A stretch of 64,000 bases of DNA, from NCBI GenBank assembly GCA_016235595.1, contig JACRJX010000044.1:124001-188000 (forward strand), given 5' to 3'. Of the stretch, positions 27,014 through 35,770 are shown piece by piece. The notes beneath the pieces were generated by a model. It did not search any database and had not been told where the DNA came from. It worked only from the letters and a program-made list of their open reading frames with translations. The position numbers and the translations under genes were made by a program. The DNA comes from Verrucomicrobiota bacterium. Lineage in GTDB: Bacteria; Verrucomicrobiota; Verrucomicrobiia; CAIQCK01. Each line of letters begins with the position of its first letter. The first letter of the stretch is position 1.

Positions 27014-27987
27014 GCACCGCTTTCCACCAGCCCGATGTAGTCTATTTCAACCTCAACCGCATCTGGACGATGGCGTTGAACACGCTCATTGAGATGACGC
27101 GGCAGAAGGTGTTTTACTTCATGATCGTCTTTGCGCTGCTGATGATCGGAGCCGCGAGCTTCTTCAGCATCTTTTCGTTCGGCGAGGAATCCCAATACAT
27201 CACCCAACTCAAGTTCATCAAAGACACCGGTCTCGGCGCCGTCAGTATTTTCGGCGCCATCATCGCCATCGTCGCCACCGCGCAATTGCTGCCGGCGGAG
27301 TTGGAGAACCGCACCATCTACACCATCCTCGCCAAGCCCGTGCACCGGCTGGAATTTCTCCTCGGCAAGTTTGTCGGTGTGGCGCTGCTGCTGGCTATTT
27401 CTGTGACGCTGATGGGATCGTTGTTCCTCGGTGTCGTCTTTATCAAGGACCAGCATCTCTCCACCACCACCTATCGCGAAACCGTCGAGGCAGCCGAGGG
27501 CGCTGTCGCCGGCTCGCCTGAACTCAAGCCCGAAGCGAAAGAGAAAGTGCTCACGGCCGCACACCAGCGCGCCGAGCAGGCGGCGGAGGAAATTCACAAG
27601 ACCGCGGGCTATCGCGACATCGTCAAGGCGCTGAGCACGACGTTCGTCAAGCTGCTGCTGGTAGCGGCAATCACATTGATGCTATCGAGTTTCGCCACCT
27701 CGATGGTGTTTACCGTGGTGATGTCGGCGATGCTTTATTTCGCCGGTCATCTCGTGCCGGTTGCGCAGAAGTTCTACGCCACCAGCAAGGCGCCGATGGG
27801 CAAGCTGATGTCCGGCCTCGTCAACTGGGTCATGCCCAACCTGGCGGCGTTTGACGTCGCCGACGATTTGTTTGCGGGCGACCCGCTGCCGTGGCTGAAG
27901 GTGCTGAAGATCCTGTCCTACGGCCTGTTCTACCTGCTGGTGATGCTCACGCTCGCCCATCTAATCTTCCGCGAACGCGAAATCTGA
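27010..27987 (+). CDS. ABC-2 type permease
   Basis: A 325-residue membrane protein with about six hydrophobic segments (VFYFMIVFALLMIGAASFF, VSIFGAIIAIVATAQLL, then three near the C-terminus) and one large non-membrane loop at about 150-210 that is rich in Ala and Glu. LPAELENRTIYTILAKPVHR, near residue 95, is typical of NosY/ABC-2 permeases. With the ATPase it should form an exporter of unknown substrate. ATG 27010 overlaps the ATPase stop. Confidence 0.9.
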   Translation: MSTAFHQPDVVYFNLNRIWTMALNTLIEMTRQKVFYFMIVFALLMIGAASFFSIFSFGEESQYITQLKFIKDTGLGAVSIFGAIIAIVATAQLLPAELENRTIYTILAKPVHRLEFLLGKFVGVALLLAISVTLMGSLFLGVVFIKDQHLSTTTYRETVEAAEGAVAGSPELKPEAKEKVLTAAHQRAEQAAEEIHKTAGYRDIVKALSTTFVKLLLVAAITLMLSSFATSMVFTVVMSAMLYFAGHLVPVAQKFYATSKAPMGKLMSGLVNWVMPNLAAFDVADDLFAGDPLPWLKVLKILSYGLFYLLVMLTLAHLIFREREI

Positions 27988-27991
27988 CCGC

Positions 27992-28819
27992 ATGAAACGC
28001 AATTGGGTGCTGATTCCGCTGGTGCTGGTGGTGGCCGCGCTGGTCAAGCTGCCGTTCGAGGCCAGCATGGCGGCTGACCGCCCCCACGCCGCAGGCATCG
28101 GACTGAATCTAAAAACTCGTGAGATGGTCGGCCAGGGCATGTCGCTGGCGCTGCTCGGCGGCTTCCGTGCGCTGGTGGCGGACTTCCTCTGGATTTCGGC
28201 GCACGCTGCGTGGGAACAAAACCGCTGGTTCACAATGCGACAGGATTTTGAGGTGGTCACCACGCTCCAACCGCGCGCCATCCTGTTCTGGGACATGGCG
28301 AGCTGGCATCTTGCGTGGAACGCGAGCCACGCTGCGTTCAATGCCCCGGATGAGCCACGACTCGCCGTGCGTTTGCGCGACCAACGCCTCTGGTTCCGCG
28401 CTGGCCGCGAGCTGCTCGAACGCGGTATCGCAAACAATCCCGACAATGCCTTTCTCCACGAAAAGCTCGCCTGGATGCTGCACGACAAGTTTCAAGACCT
28501 CTGTGGAGCCGCCGACGCAGCGCTCAAGGCCGTGAAACTCTGCCACGACTGGAGGCGGGGCTACCTCCAGCGCCTGGCCGGTTACTGGTTGGAGGATTGC
28601 GCCCGCAACGTCGCGCCGTCACGCCTCCGCGAAACCTACGACTACTGGCACCAGCTCTGGCTCCGGGAATACGCCGACAAACCCCGCGAGCACTGGGACA
28701 CGATTGACAAGAACATTTCCCGCCGTCTGATGAAGCTCGAAGATGAGCTTTCCATTCCTGACTCGCAAAGACTCTTTCCAAAACCGCAACCCTCTGTTAG
28801 TGTGCCGACGCGCCGATGA
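27992..28819 (+). CDS. Membrane-anchored helical protein of unknown function
   Basis: A 275-residue protein with one N-terminal membrane segment (WVLIPLVLVVAALVKLPF). The rest is Trp-rich and helical (DFLWISAHAAWEQNRW, FWDMASWHLAWNASHAAF, NNPDNAFLHEKLAWML), resembling degenerate TPR repeats. It starts 4 nt after the permease and overlaps the metallophosphoesterase start by 4 nt, so it is probably an accessory part of the exporter operon. I do not recognise a named family. Confidence 0.8.
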   Translation: MKRNWVLIPLVLVVAALVKLPFEASMAADRPHAAGIGLNLKTREMVGQGMSLALLGGFRALVADFLWISAHAAWEQNRWFTMRQDFEVVTTLQPRAILFWDMASWHLAWNASHAAFNAPDEPRLAVRLRDQRLWFRAGRELLERGIANNPDNAFLHEKLAWMLHDKFQDLCGAADAALKAVKLCHDWRRGYLQRLAGYWLEDCARNVAPSRLRETYDYWHQLWLREYADKPREHWDTIDKNISRRLMKLEDELSIPDSQRLFPKPQPSVSVPTRR

Positions 28820-29544
28820 AGATTGCAATCCTCGGAGATATACACGCAAACTTGGAAGCCTTGCAGACGGTTCTGGCTGACGCCGAAAACGAGAAGGTGA
28901 ACGAATACCTATCCGTTGGCGACATCGTCGGCTATGGCCCCAATCCCAAGGAGTGTCTCCACATCATCCGCGACCAGCTCAAGTGCCCATGTGTCCGCGG
29001 CAACCACGACCACCTTGCCTCGGCCAATCTCAGCACCATGAGCTTCAATCCCATCGCCGCCGAAGCGATCGGCTGGACTCGCGAGCAACTCGACGATGCT
29101 GACAAGAAATTCCTTGCTGACCTGCGTCTGGTGCGGCTCGTGCATGACTTTACGCTTGTCCACGCCACGCTCGACATGCCGCAAAGCTGGGGCTACGTGT
29201 TTGACCGCCTCGCCGCAGCCTCCTCGATGAGCTATCAGACCACCAGCATCTGTTTCTTCGGACACACGCACGTGCCGCTGGCGTTCATCAAGGAAGGCCC
29301 GGTCCGCACCGAACATGGATGGAGCACCGTCGAGGTCAAGCCCGGCTGCCGCTACTTCATCAATGTCGGCTCCATCGGCCAACCTCGCGACGGCAATCCC
29401 AAAACCGGTTACGTCATCTACGATACCGACGCCAAGCGCATTCAGATCAAGCGCCTCGACTACGACATCCCCGCCGTCCAGTATAAAATCCGACAGGCCG
29501 GTCTGCCTGATAAACTCGCCGTCCGCCTGGGCCTCGGCAAATAG
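28816..29544 (+). CDS. Metallophosphoesterase (calcineurin-like)
   Basis: A 242-residue phosphoesterase with all five metal-binding blocks: LGDIHAN, VGDIVGYGP, VRGNHDH, LVHATL and FFGHTHVP. This group includes YfcE-type and bis(5'-nucleosyl) phosphatases; the substrate is open. ATGA overlap with the preceding gene and 20 nt to the GT9 gene put it inside the exporter operon. Confidence 0.92.
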   Translation: MKIAILGDIHANLEALQTVLADAENEKVNEYLSVGDIVGYGPNPKECLHIIRDQLKCPCVRGNHDHLASANLSTMSFNPIAAEAIGWTREQLDDADKKFLADLRLVRLVHDFTLVHATLDMPQSWGYVFDRLAAASSMSYQTTSICFFGHTHVPLAFIKEGPVRTEHGWSTVEVKPGCRYFINVGSIGQPRDGNPKTGYVIYDTDAKRIQIKRLDYDIPAVQYKIRQAGLPDKLAVRLGLGK

Positions 29545-29564
29545 CCCATCGTCGTTTTCTCTGC

Positions 29565-30566
29565 GTGAAAATCCTGGTCGTCAAGCCCAGTTCCCTTGGG
29601 GACATCATCCACGCGCTGCCCACTGTGCGCGTCCTGCGTCATGCGTTCCCGCAAGCCGACATCGCCTGGCTGGTCAACGAGAACCTTGCCCCCATCCTCG
29701 ACGACTGTCCGGTCATCAACCGTGTCATTTCGTTTGCCCGCCATCGTTACAACACGCCGCACGGCATGGCCGAACTCGGCCGTCTTCTGGCGGCGCTGCG
29801 CCGCGAGCGGTTCGATTGGGCCATTGACCTCCAATGTCTGCTTCGCAGCAGTCTCGTCACTCTCGCCACCGGTGCCCGCCGGCGCACCGGCCTTTCCGAC
29901 GGCCGCGAAGGCTCCACGAACTTCTACAACGAGCTGATCAAAATCTCCGTCCCACACATGCATGCCGTGGACCGCTACCTCATGGTGCCGCGGCAGCTCG
30001 GCATCCAGGTGGATCGCGTGGAGTTTCCGCTCGCGCCCGATCCGCGCGGCCCGAACGCGGGACCAGAGAAACTCATCCTTGTCAACCCCGGCGCCCGCTG
30101 GCCCACCAAACGCTGGCCCGCGCCGCGCTTCAGCGAACTGCTATGCCGACTCGCCGCGTTATGGCCCGATCATCGTCTGGCCATCATCGGGAGTCCCGAC
30201 GAACGCATCACCGCGGAAGCGATTGCCGCCGCCGCCCACGCGCCCGTCGAGGTGCTTGCCGGACGAACAACGCTGCCGCAGTTGCTGAATCTGATGCGCC
30301 GCGCCGCCCTGCTCATCTCCAACGATAGCGGCCCTATGCACCTCGCTGTCGCCGTCGGCACACCGGTCGTCGCTATCTTTGGGCCGACCAACCCGCGTCG
30401 GACCGGCCCCTACCCCGCAGCAACCCACGCCGTCCTGCGTGTTTCGCTGCCTTGCTCGCCCTGTATGAAGGCAGAGTGTAAAGACGTCCCCGAGGTGAAG
30501 TGCTTGTGCCAGATCGAAGTGGAACAAGTCGTCGCCGCTGCGGAACGGCTGATACGCAAGGCATAA
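29565..30566 (+). CDS. Glycosyltransferase family 9 (LPS heptosyltransferase-like)
   Basis: A 333-residue GT-B enzyme of the heptosyltransferase group: KILVVKPSSLGDIIHALP at the N-terminus, NPGARWPTKRWP at the start of the donor domain, and ISNDSGPMHLAVAVGTPVVAIFG for nucleotide-sugar binding. The role would be adding heptose or another sugar to the LPS core. Start is GTG 29565. Cysteines cluster near the C-terminus (PCSPCMKAECKDVPEVKCLC), as seen in several GT9 proteins. Last gene of the rightward operon. Confidence 0.92.
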   Translation: MKILVVKPSSLGDIIHALPTVRVLRHAFPQADIAWLVNENLAPILDDCPVINRVISFARHRYNTPHGMAELGRLLAALRRERFDWAIDLQCLLRSSLVTLATGARRRTGLSDGREGSTNFYNELIKISVPHMHAVDRYLMVPRQLGIQVDRVEFPLAPDPRGPNAGPEKLILVNPGARWPTKRWPAPRFSELLCRLAALWPDHRLAIIGSPDERITAEAIAAAAHAPVEVLAGRTTLPQLLNLMRRAALLISNDSGPMHLAVAVGTPVVAIFGPTNPRRTGPYPAATHAVLRVSLPCSPCMKAECKDVPEVKCLCQIEVEQVVAAAERLIRKA

Positions 30567-30608
30567 ACGGCGGGTCCTGGCGAGCGACGGTCCGGTGGCT
30601 TCCGAGAC

Positions 30609-31466
30609 TTACTTTGCCTCCCGCAGCACCAACGCCCGATACGCCCGAATCATCTCACGCGTGACTGGCCCCGGCTGCCCCAGATGGACCCAGTGGCTTC
30701 CAATCCGCGTCACCGGCATGATCTCCGCCACGCTGCTGGTGAGAAATACCTCGTCCGCATGAAACAGGTCGTTTTGATGCACGCTTCGCTCCACCGTTGG
30801 GAGCTTGTCGGCGCGCGCAATCTCAAGCACCGTCGCCCGCGTGATCCCCGCCAAAATCTCCGGCTGCAGCGCTGGCGTCACCAACTCCCGGTCGCGAACA
30901 AGAAACACATTGCCCGCCGATCCCTCGGCGACGTGCCCGTGGCTGTCGAGTAGAACCGCATCGTCCGCATTGGCCGCATTTGCCTCCCGCCGTGCCAGGA
31001 TCTGGGCGATGTAGTTCAGACTCTTCAAACCATGTGCCGCCGACGATAAGCGTTCGTTGGCCACAATGCAGTGAATCCCCGTCTCGTAGCGCTTGATGTC
31101 GGGCATCGCCTGCGCCCAACACGTCACCAGCACCATCGGCTCCTGTGCGTGTTTCCCCAACAATCCGAACTCCGCCACGCCGCGTGTGACTACAATTCGC
31201 GCGACACCGCTTGCCACGTTGTTTTGCTTCGCCAGTTCCCTCAACACGCCGGCGAAACCCTGCTCATCCAACGCCAGTGGGATTTCCAACCGTTTCAATC
31301 CGGAACGCAGCCGCTCGATGTGCCGATCCAGCCGGAAGAACTTCCCGTCGTAGCACCGCAGCGTCTCGAACAATCCGTCCCCGTAAAGCAACCCGCGGTC
31401 GAACGGCGAGATTCCCGCCTGCTCCTCCGGCACGTACTCACCGTTTCGATAAATCGTCTGGCTCAT
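30609..31466 (-). CDS. pabC: Class IV aminotransferase, probable aminodeoxychorismate lyase
   Basis: A 285-residue fold-type IV PLP protein (SPFDRGLLYGDGLFETLRCY at the N-terminus, KSLNYIAQILARREANAANADDAV with the active Lys, EGSAGNVFLV). The fold is shared by branched-chain aminotransferase, D-amino-acid aminotransferase and PabC. The ATG overlaps the pabB stop by 4 nt, and that coupling argues for PabC, which releases pyruvate from aminodeoxychorismate to give p-aminobenzoate for folate. Confidence 0.85.
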   Translation of the reverse strand: MSQTIYRNGEYVPEEQAGISPFDRGLLYGDGLFETLRCYDGKFFRLDRHIERLRSGLKRLEIPLALDEQGFAGVLRELAKQNNVASGVARIVVTRGVAEFGLLGKHAQEPMVLVTCWAQAMPDIKRYETGIHCIVANERLSSAAHGLKSLNYIAQILARREANAANADDAVLLDSHGHVAEGSAGNVFLVRDRELVTPALQPEILAGITRATVLEIARADKLPTVERSVHQNDLFHADEVFLTSSVAEIMPVTRIGSHWVHLGQPGPVTREMIRAYRALVLREAK

Positions 31467-33085
31467 CCTTGTTGCCTTCCGCTCACAACGTCTCGATCTC
31501 CGCACACGGCTCGCATCACCTCTGCCTGCGCCAACGCCTGCACCATCCCGCGCGCCTTGTGCAACGTTTCCTCGTATTCCAGCGCCGGCTTCGAGTCCGC
31601 CACAATGCCGCCGCCCGCATGGAAATGCACGACGCCATTTTCGTGAACCATCGTGCGGATGGCAATGTTGAAATCAGCGACGCCGTTGAAACCGAGATAA
31701 CCGATTGAGCCGGTATAAACACCGCGCGCAATCGGCTCCAGTTCGTCAATAATCTCCATCGCACGAATCTTCGGCGCGCCCGTGATGCTGCCGCCGGGGA
31801 AACACGCGCGAATGGCATCCATCGCCATCACACCGTCAGCGAGCCGGCCCTCGACCGTTGAAACCAGATGCAGCACCGTTGCGTAGCTTTCCAGCGTCAC
31901 CAGTTCAGGAACATGCACGCTGCCGAACTTGCACACACGGCCGAGGTCGTTACGCTCCAGATCGGTGATCATCAGCAACTCCGCCTGGTCCTTCGCGCTC
32001 ATCATCAGCTCGCGCGCCGCCTTCTGGTCCGCCTGCTCGTTGCCCGTGCGCGGCCGCGTGCCCTTGATCGGCCGCGTCTGGATGTAACGACCGCGGAGTT
32101 GCAGGAATCGCTCGGGCGACGACGAAAGAATCTGCCCCGCGCCGCAATCCAGATACGCCGCAAACGGCGCCGGATTCGTTGTGCGCAGCGCGTGATACAG
32201 CAACTCCGGCTCCACCGGCGTCTGCGCCCGGAATCGCTGGCTGAAGTTCACCTGGTAAACGTCGCCCGCCGCGATGTAGTCGAGAATCCGCCTCACCGCG
32301 CGCTCGTAGTCATCCCGCGTCAGATTCGACTCCAGTGACGGCTCCAAATGTGATTGGAAATCTTGACCAAGCCACACGCGTTCTGAATGTGGGAGGGGCC
32401 TCAGCGCCCCGACTCCGTCCGAGAAACCAATGGTCCGCTCACCCACCGTCGGGGCGCCAAGGCCCCTCCCACATTCCCGGTGAATCCCATCCCGACCGAC
32501 CTCTCCTATCGCACCCTCACTCGCCAGCAGCGGTGACGGAGGCAGCGCGATCTTCACCGCCAGTTTATTCTGCCATTCCTCCGCGCGCCATCGAGCACGG
32601 TCCAAATCCGCCTGGCCGCTCTCATCCACGCCCGTGGAAATGATCGTCGCGCGCCCGCTGTCGTGATCGAACACCATCAAACGGTCGTAAACACCAAACC
32701 ATGCATCGGGGATACCCACATCATCCGCAACCCGCGCCGGCACCCGTTCGACAAATCGGCGCAAGCCGTAGCCGAGCGAGCCAATCAACGCACCGTGGGG
32801 CCATTCGCCGCCGTCCTCACCCGGGCAGAATCGTCGCTCCAGTTCGCGCAGCGTAGCGAACGGATTCTCCGACCGCCGGCCCCGCGTCGTCTTGCCCGCC
32901 ACTTCAATCTGATCTCCACGCGCCGTGAACACCAGCACCGGATCGCTCGCCACCACCGAGAGTCTTCCCAGCCGCGCATCCGGCAGCGCGCTGTCCAGAA
33001 ATGCCACGTGCCGCTCGCCTCGCAGCTTCCAGAACGCCTCAAAAGCCGAGCTGATGCCCGGACAAAGTTGGATGAACGGTTCCAT
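31463..33085 (-). CDS. pabB: Aminodeoxychorismate synthase component I with in-frame repeat insertion
   Basis: A 540-residue chorismate-utilising enzyme that makes 4-amino-4-deoxychorismate with ammonia from a PabA subunit. The catalytic half (from about 255) has GDVYQVNFSQRF, SSSPERFLQ, TRPIKGTRPRTG, ERNDLGRV and ACFPGGSITGAPKIRAMEII, as in PabB rather than TrpE. Residues about 183-248, the linker between the N-terminal and catalytic domains, are unusually long and low in conservation. Residues 204-234 are encoded by an inverted-repeat element. The frame stays open through it, so the gene is probably functional. Divergent from tsaD. Confidence 0.92.
   Translation of the reverse strand: MEPFIQLCPGISSAFEAFWKLRGERHVAFLDSALPDARLGRLSVVASDPVLVFTARGDQIEVAGKTTRGRRSENPFATLRELERRFCPGEDGGEWPHGALIGSLGYGLRRFVERVPARVADDVGIPDAWFGVYDRLMVFDHDSGRATIISTGVDESGQADLDRARWRAEEWQNKLAVKIALPPSPLLASEGAIGEVGRDGIHRECGRGLGAPTVGERTIGFSDGVGALRPLPHSERVWLGQDFQSHLEPSLESNLTRDDYERAVRRILDYIAAGDVYQVNFSQRFRAQTPVEPELLYHALRTTNPAPFAAYLDCGAGQILSSSPERFLQLRGRYIQTRPIKGTRPRTGNEQADQKAARELMMSAKDQAELLMITDLERNDLGRVCKFGSVHVPELVTLESYATVLHLVSTVEGRLADGVMAMDAIRACFPGGSITGAPKIRAMEIIDELEPIARGVYTGSIGYLGFNGVADFNIAIRTMVHENGVVHFHAGGGIVADSKPALEYEETLHKARGMVQALAQAEVMRAVCGDRDVVSGRQQG
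32385..32476. repeat. Palindromic element inside pabB
   Basis: Two 29-nt arms, 32385-32413 and 32448-32476, are inverted copies with 27 of 29 matching bases, separated by 34 nt. The arms contain GTGGGAGGGGCC and CGCCCCGAC. No target duplication is evident. The element is translated in the pabB frame as residues 204-234 in an interdomain linker. Confidence 0.85.
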
Positions 33086-33256
33086 TCAGACTGATGCCAA
33101 GTCGTTTACCGCATCTCTCACTCGCTTGCGACATCGGAAAGTTAGAAGGACTCGGCTGCATTTACCAGAGTGTTTGTGAAGAAGTGCGTCCGCCGCACTA
33201 TTCTTTCGTGCATTTCGCGCGTTTCATGGTTTCATAGCCCCGTCTGGATTCACATT

Positions 33257-34273
33257 ATGCTTGTGCTCGGTATCGAAAGTTCGTGCGATGAAACGTCCGC
33301 CGCTGTCGTCAGCGACGGCGCTCGCATCCTTTCCAACGTCGTCGCCTCCCAGATCGCCCTGCATCGCCCCTACGGCGGTGTCGTGCCGGAACTGGCCTCG
33401 CGCCATCATCTCGAACTCATCAACACCGTCGTCACCGACGCGCTCCGCGAAGCCAGCGTCACGCTTGACCAGATCGAGGGCGTTGCCGCCACCTGCGGCC
33501 CCGGTCTTGCCAGTTCATTGCTCATCGGCCTGACCTTCGGCAAATCGCTCGCGCTCGCCCGCAACCTGCCGTTCATCGGCATCAACCACATGGAGGCGCA
33601 TCTCATCTCGCCGTGGCTGTCGGCGGGTCGTGCGTTCGAGCCGAACGTCTCCCTCATCGTCTCCGGCGGCCACACGATGCTCGTCCACGTCCGTGCCATC
33701 GGCGACCACACCGTTCTCGGCCAGACCACCGACGACGCCGCCGGCGAAGCGTTTGACAAGGTCTCCAAGCTCCTCGGCCTCGGCTATCCCGGCGGTCCGG
33801 AGGTGGAGAAGGCCGCGCACGGCGGCAACCCTGCCGCCATCCCCTTCCCTCGCGGTAAACTCAACGACCCCGACTTCGATTTCAGTTTCAGCGGCATCAA
33901 GACCTCGGTGCTCTATTGGCTGCGCAAACACCCCGAATCCAAAATCCAAAATCCAAAATCCAAAATTGTCTCTGACCTCTGCGCCAGCTTCCAGCAAGCC
34001 GTCGTGGACGTGCTCGTCGGCAAAGCCATCGCCGCGGCGCTCGCCATGCGCGTCCGTTTCGTCACGGTCTCCGGCGGCGTCGCCTGCAACGGCGCGTTGC
34101 GCGACCTACTCGCCGCCGCCTGCCGCCGCAACAACCTCGAACTGCTCATGGCCGACCGCAAGCTCTGCACCGACAACGCCGGCATGATCGCCGGCCTCGG
34201 CTGGCATAAACTCCACGCCGGCCTGCGCACCCCCCTCGACCTTGACGCACAACCGAATCTGCAGTTGAGGTGA
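33257..34273 (+). CDS. tsaD: tRNA N6-adenosine threonylcarbamoyltransferase
   Basis: A 338-residue ASKHA-fold protein that transfers threonylcarbamoyl to A37 of ANN-decoding tRNAs with TsaB and TsaE. Starts MLVLGIESSCDETSAAVV, with metal ligands H111 and H115 (NHMEAHL), VSGGHTML, TDDAAGEAFDKV and FSFSGIKTSVL. Residues about 228-237 are encoded by a heptanucleotide repeat. The open frame begins at 33170, but the family N-terminus matches ATG 33257. Housekeeping gene, probably single copy. Confidence 0.96.
   Translation: MLVLGIESSCDETSAAVVSDGARILSNVVASQIALHRPYGGVVPELASRHHLELINTVVTDALREASVTLDQIEGVAATCGPGLASSLLIGLTFGKSLALARNLPFIGINHMEAHLISPWLSAGRAFEPNVSLIVSGGHTMLVHVRAIGDHTVLGQTTDDAAGEAFDKVSKLLGLGYPGGPEVEKAAHGGNPAAIPFPRGKLNDPDFDFSFSGIKTSVLYWLRKHPESKIQNPKSKIVSDLCASFQQAVVDVLVGKAIAAALAMRVRFVTVSGGVACNGALRDLLAAACRRNNLELLMADRKLCTDNAGMIAGLGWHKLHAGLRTPLDLDAQPNLQLR
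33939..33966 (+). repeat. Heptanucleotide tandem repeat (CCAAAAT) x4 within tsaD
   Basis: Four perfect copies of CCAAAAT, with a partial copy (AAT) before them. The total is 28 nt, so it is one base beyond a codon multiple. The array is translated as SKIQNPKSKI in a loop before the DLCASFQQAVVDVL helix of TsaD. Confidence 0.92.
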
Positions 34274-34354
34274 TATTCAGGTATTTTCCTCGCGGCGAAA
34301 CCGATCCCTCTGATCGCCAGTCGCGCCCCCCCCGCATCCGTCTGCAGGCTTTGG

Positions 34355-34831
34355 TCAGCCAGAGAGAGTGTGATATCTCTCAGCAATGCCTGGATGCAAC
34401 TTCTTCACGCAATCAGGGCACAGGCCATGACTGAACTCCGCTGCCGTATGCTCACCGATATAGACCTCAACTTGATGCCAATAACCTTTATCATCCCGGA
34501 TTTTTTTGCAGTTTGCACAAATCGGGATTATGCCTTTCAACTGCTTGATCTCCTGAAATGCATTCTGCAGGTCATCATTCTTCTGCTTGATGATACGATT
34601 CGCAGCAATAAGCTCACGCCAGCGCTTCACGGCGTAAATGGCCAGCAAAATCATGAGGACAACGCTTACCGTCAGGATCTCATCAATTTCCCAGCCCTCA
34701 TGTTCCCGCGAAAAACGCACGATGGCTTCTACCAAATCGAAACGCGCCGACAGCAGGAAGGTTGCAACGCTGACCCCAGCAACAACCACCACCTCCAACC
34801 AGTAACTTGATCGCACTCTCTTCAGCGGCAT
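34355..34831 (-). CDS. Membrane protein with CxxC-containing sensor-tail domain
   Basis: A 158-residue protein with two membrane helices (about 11-27 and 52-67), a coiled coil (residues 68-97, KRWRELIAANRIIKQKNDD) and a C-terminal cysteine-rich module: GIIPICANCKKIRDDKGYWH followed by FSHGLCPDC. That module is common at the C-terminus of receiver, PAS and cyclase-type signalling proteins in proteobacteria and PVC bacteria, and it may hold a metal through its CxxC pairs. Here it stands on a bare membrane stub with no sensor or kinase domain. Convergent with tsaD. The gene is more AT-rich than its neighbours. Confidence 0.78.
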   Translation of the reverse strand: MPLKRVRSSYWLEVVVVAGVSVATFLLSARFDLVEAIVRFSREHEGWEIDEILTVSVVLMILLAIYAVKRWRELIAANRIIKQKNDDLQNAFQEIKQLKGIIPICANCKKIRDDKGYWHQVEVYIGEHTAAEFSHGLCPDCVKKLHPGIAERYHTLSG

Positions 34832-35402
34832 GTGTTTTTTGTTGTCCTATCGGCACTAGCTCGGCACTACCCAAGTATTATTTGCCAATCTAATCCACCC
34901 AAGCTCATCAGCAAGTGACAAATCGGCAAAACCTGATCGGAAGAGAAACACTCAGGTTGGTTCTTGCTACGCCTTGTTGACGGCAGCATGGCTGGAATCC
35001 ATTCGCGTTCTGCGACAGCGCGTTGCCGCCCACCGCACATAAGGGCAGCCAGCACCGCGCACCCTTCCCATCCCCTCTCCTTAAGGGTCTGCGCTATACC
35101 GTGCGCTGGGCGATTGCGAACCGGTCTGCGTGCAGGCAGTAATGACCTTGGCCGTAACGCAGCGCGTGGGGGCACTGGCGCGCTGCGTCCGTCAAACATT
35201 CAACCAGTTCCGGATGGATAATCTTGCCCCGACAGATGGCCGGGTTTGGCAGTGAAAAAACACCTTCCCCGGAGTTGTTAATTGCGGGGGACGATTGCTG
35301 TCGGCTTTGTGTCTGCATTTACGTCTTACATCTCCTCGGAGAACGACTCTGTTGGGCGCACCCGGCGGGGTTCCCTCCCATCGGGGCACGCTGTTGTTCT
35401 GT

Positions 35403-35633
35403 TTACCGCACCATCCTGGCAAGGCCGCCCCACGGGCCGGAGGCAACCGCGCCAACGGCACTAACTCGAATCCAAGCACGCGTTCCGCAAGTGAGACCGC
35501 TCACCATTATGTTGGAGTTGCTCACCGTGCCAGAATCCTTCCAGTTCATGGCCGTGGCTGGATCGGGACTAGTCTCGATAACATAGCTCGCCGCCTCGCG
35601 CACGGGTTCCCAATGGTTGATGGTTGCGCCAGA
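35403..35633 (-). pseudogene. Fibronectin type III domain fragment (gene remnant)
   Basis: On the minus strand, after a stop at 35634-35636, an open stretch reads an FN3-like beta-sandwich: WEPVREAASYVIETSPDP, then NWKDSGTV, then SGLTCGTRAWIRVSAVGAV ending GPWGGLARMVR. The order of segments is the usual one (Trp in strand B, Tyr in C, GLTxGT-x-x-RV in F/G). It has no start codon context and no surrounding gene, so it is best read as the tail of a degraded FN3-containing surface protein gene. Confidence 0.55.
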
Positions 35634-35770
35634 TCATAAAACATCCCGGCTTGGTCGTGGTTCAAATCCGGGCTGTCGTACGTCGGCATTCACTGCTCCT
35701 TGTGAACGGGGAGCATATCATCCTCAAGCAGCCGATGATTTCAAGTCTATTTCGGGTATCGGCGATACAG

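Noticed and set aside
34867..35199. Open frame of 110 residues in the gene-poor segment
   Set aside because: No signal peptide, domain or conserved pattern; Arg/Pro-rich like random high-GC sequence.
35224..35586. Open frame of 120 residues on the plus strand
   Set aside because: It overlaps the better-supported FN3 fragment on the other strand and has no recognisable motif.
35651..35680. T-arm-like string GGTTCAAATCC, possible tRNA remnant
   Set aside because: No flanking acceptor, D or anticodon arms can be folded, and the T stem does not pair.
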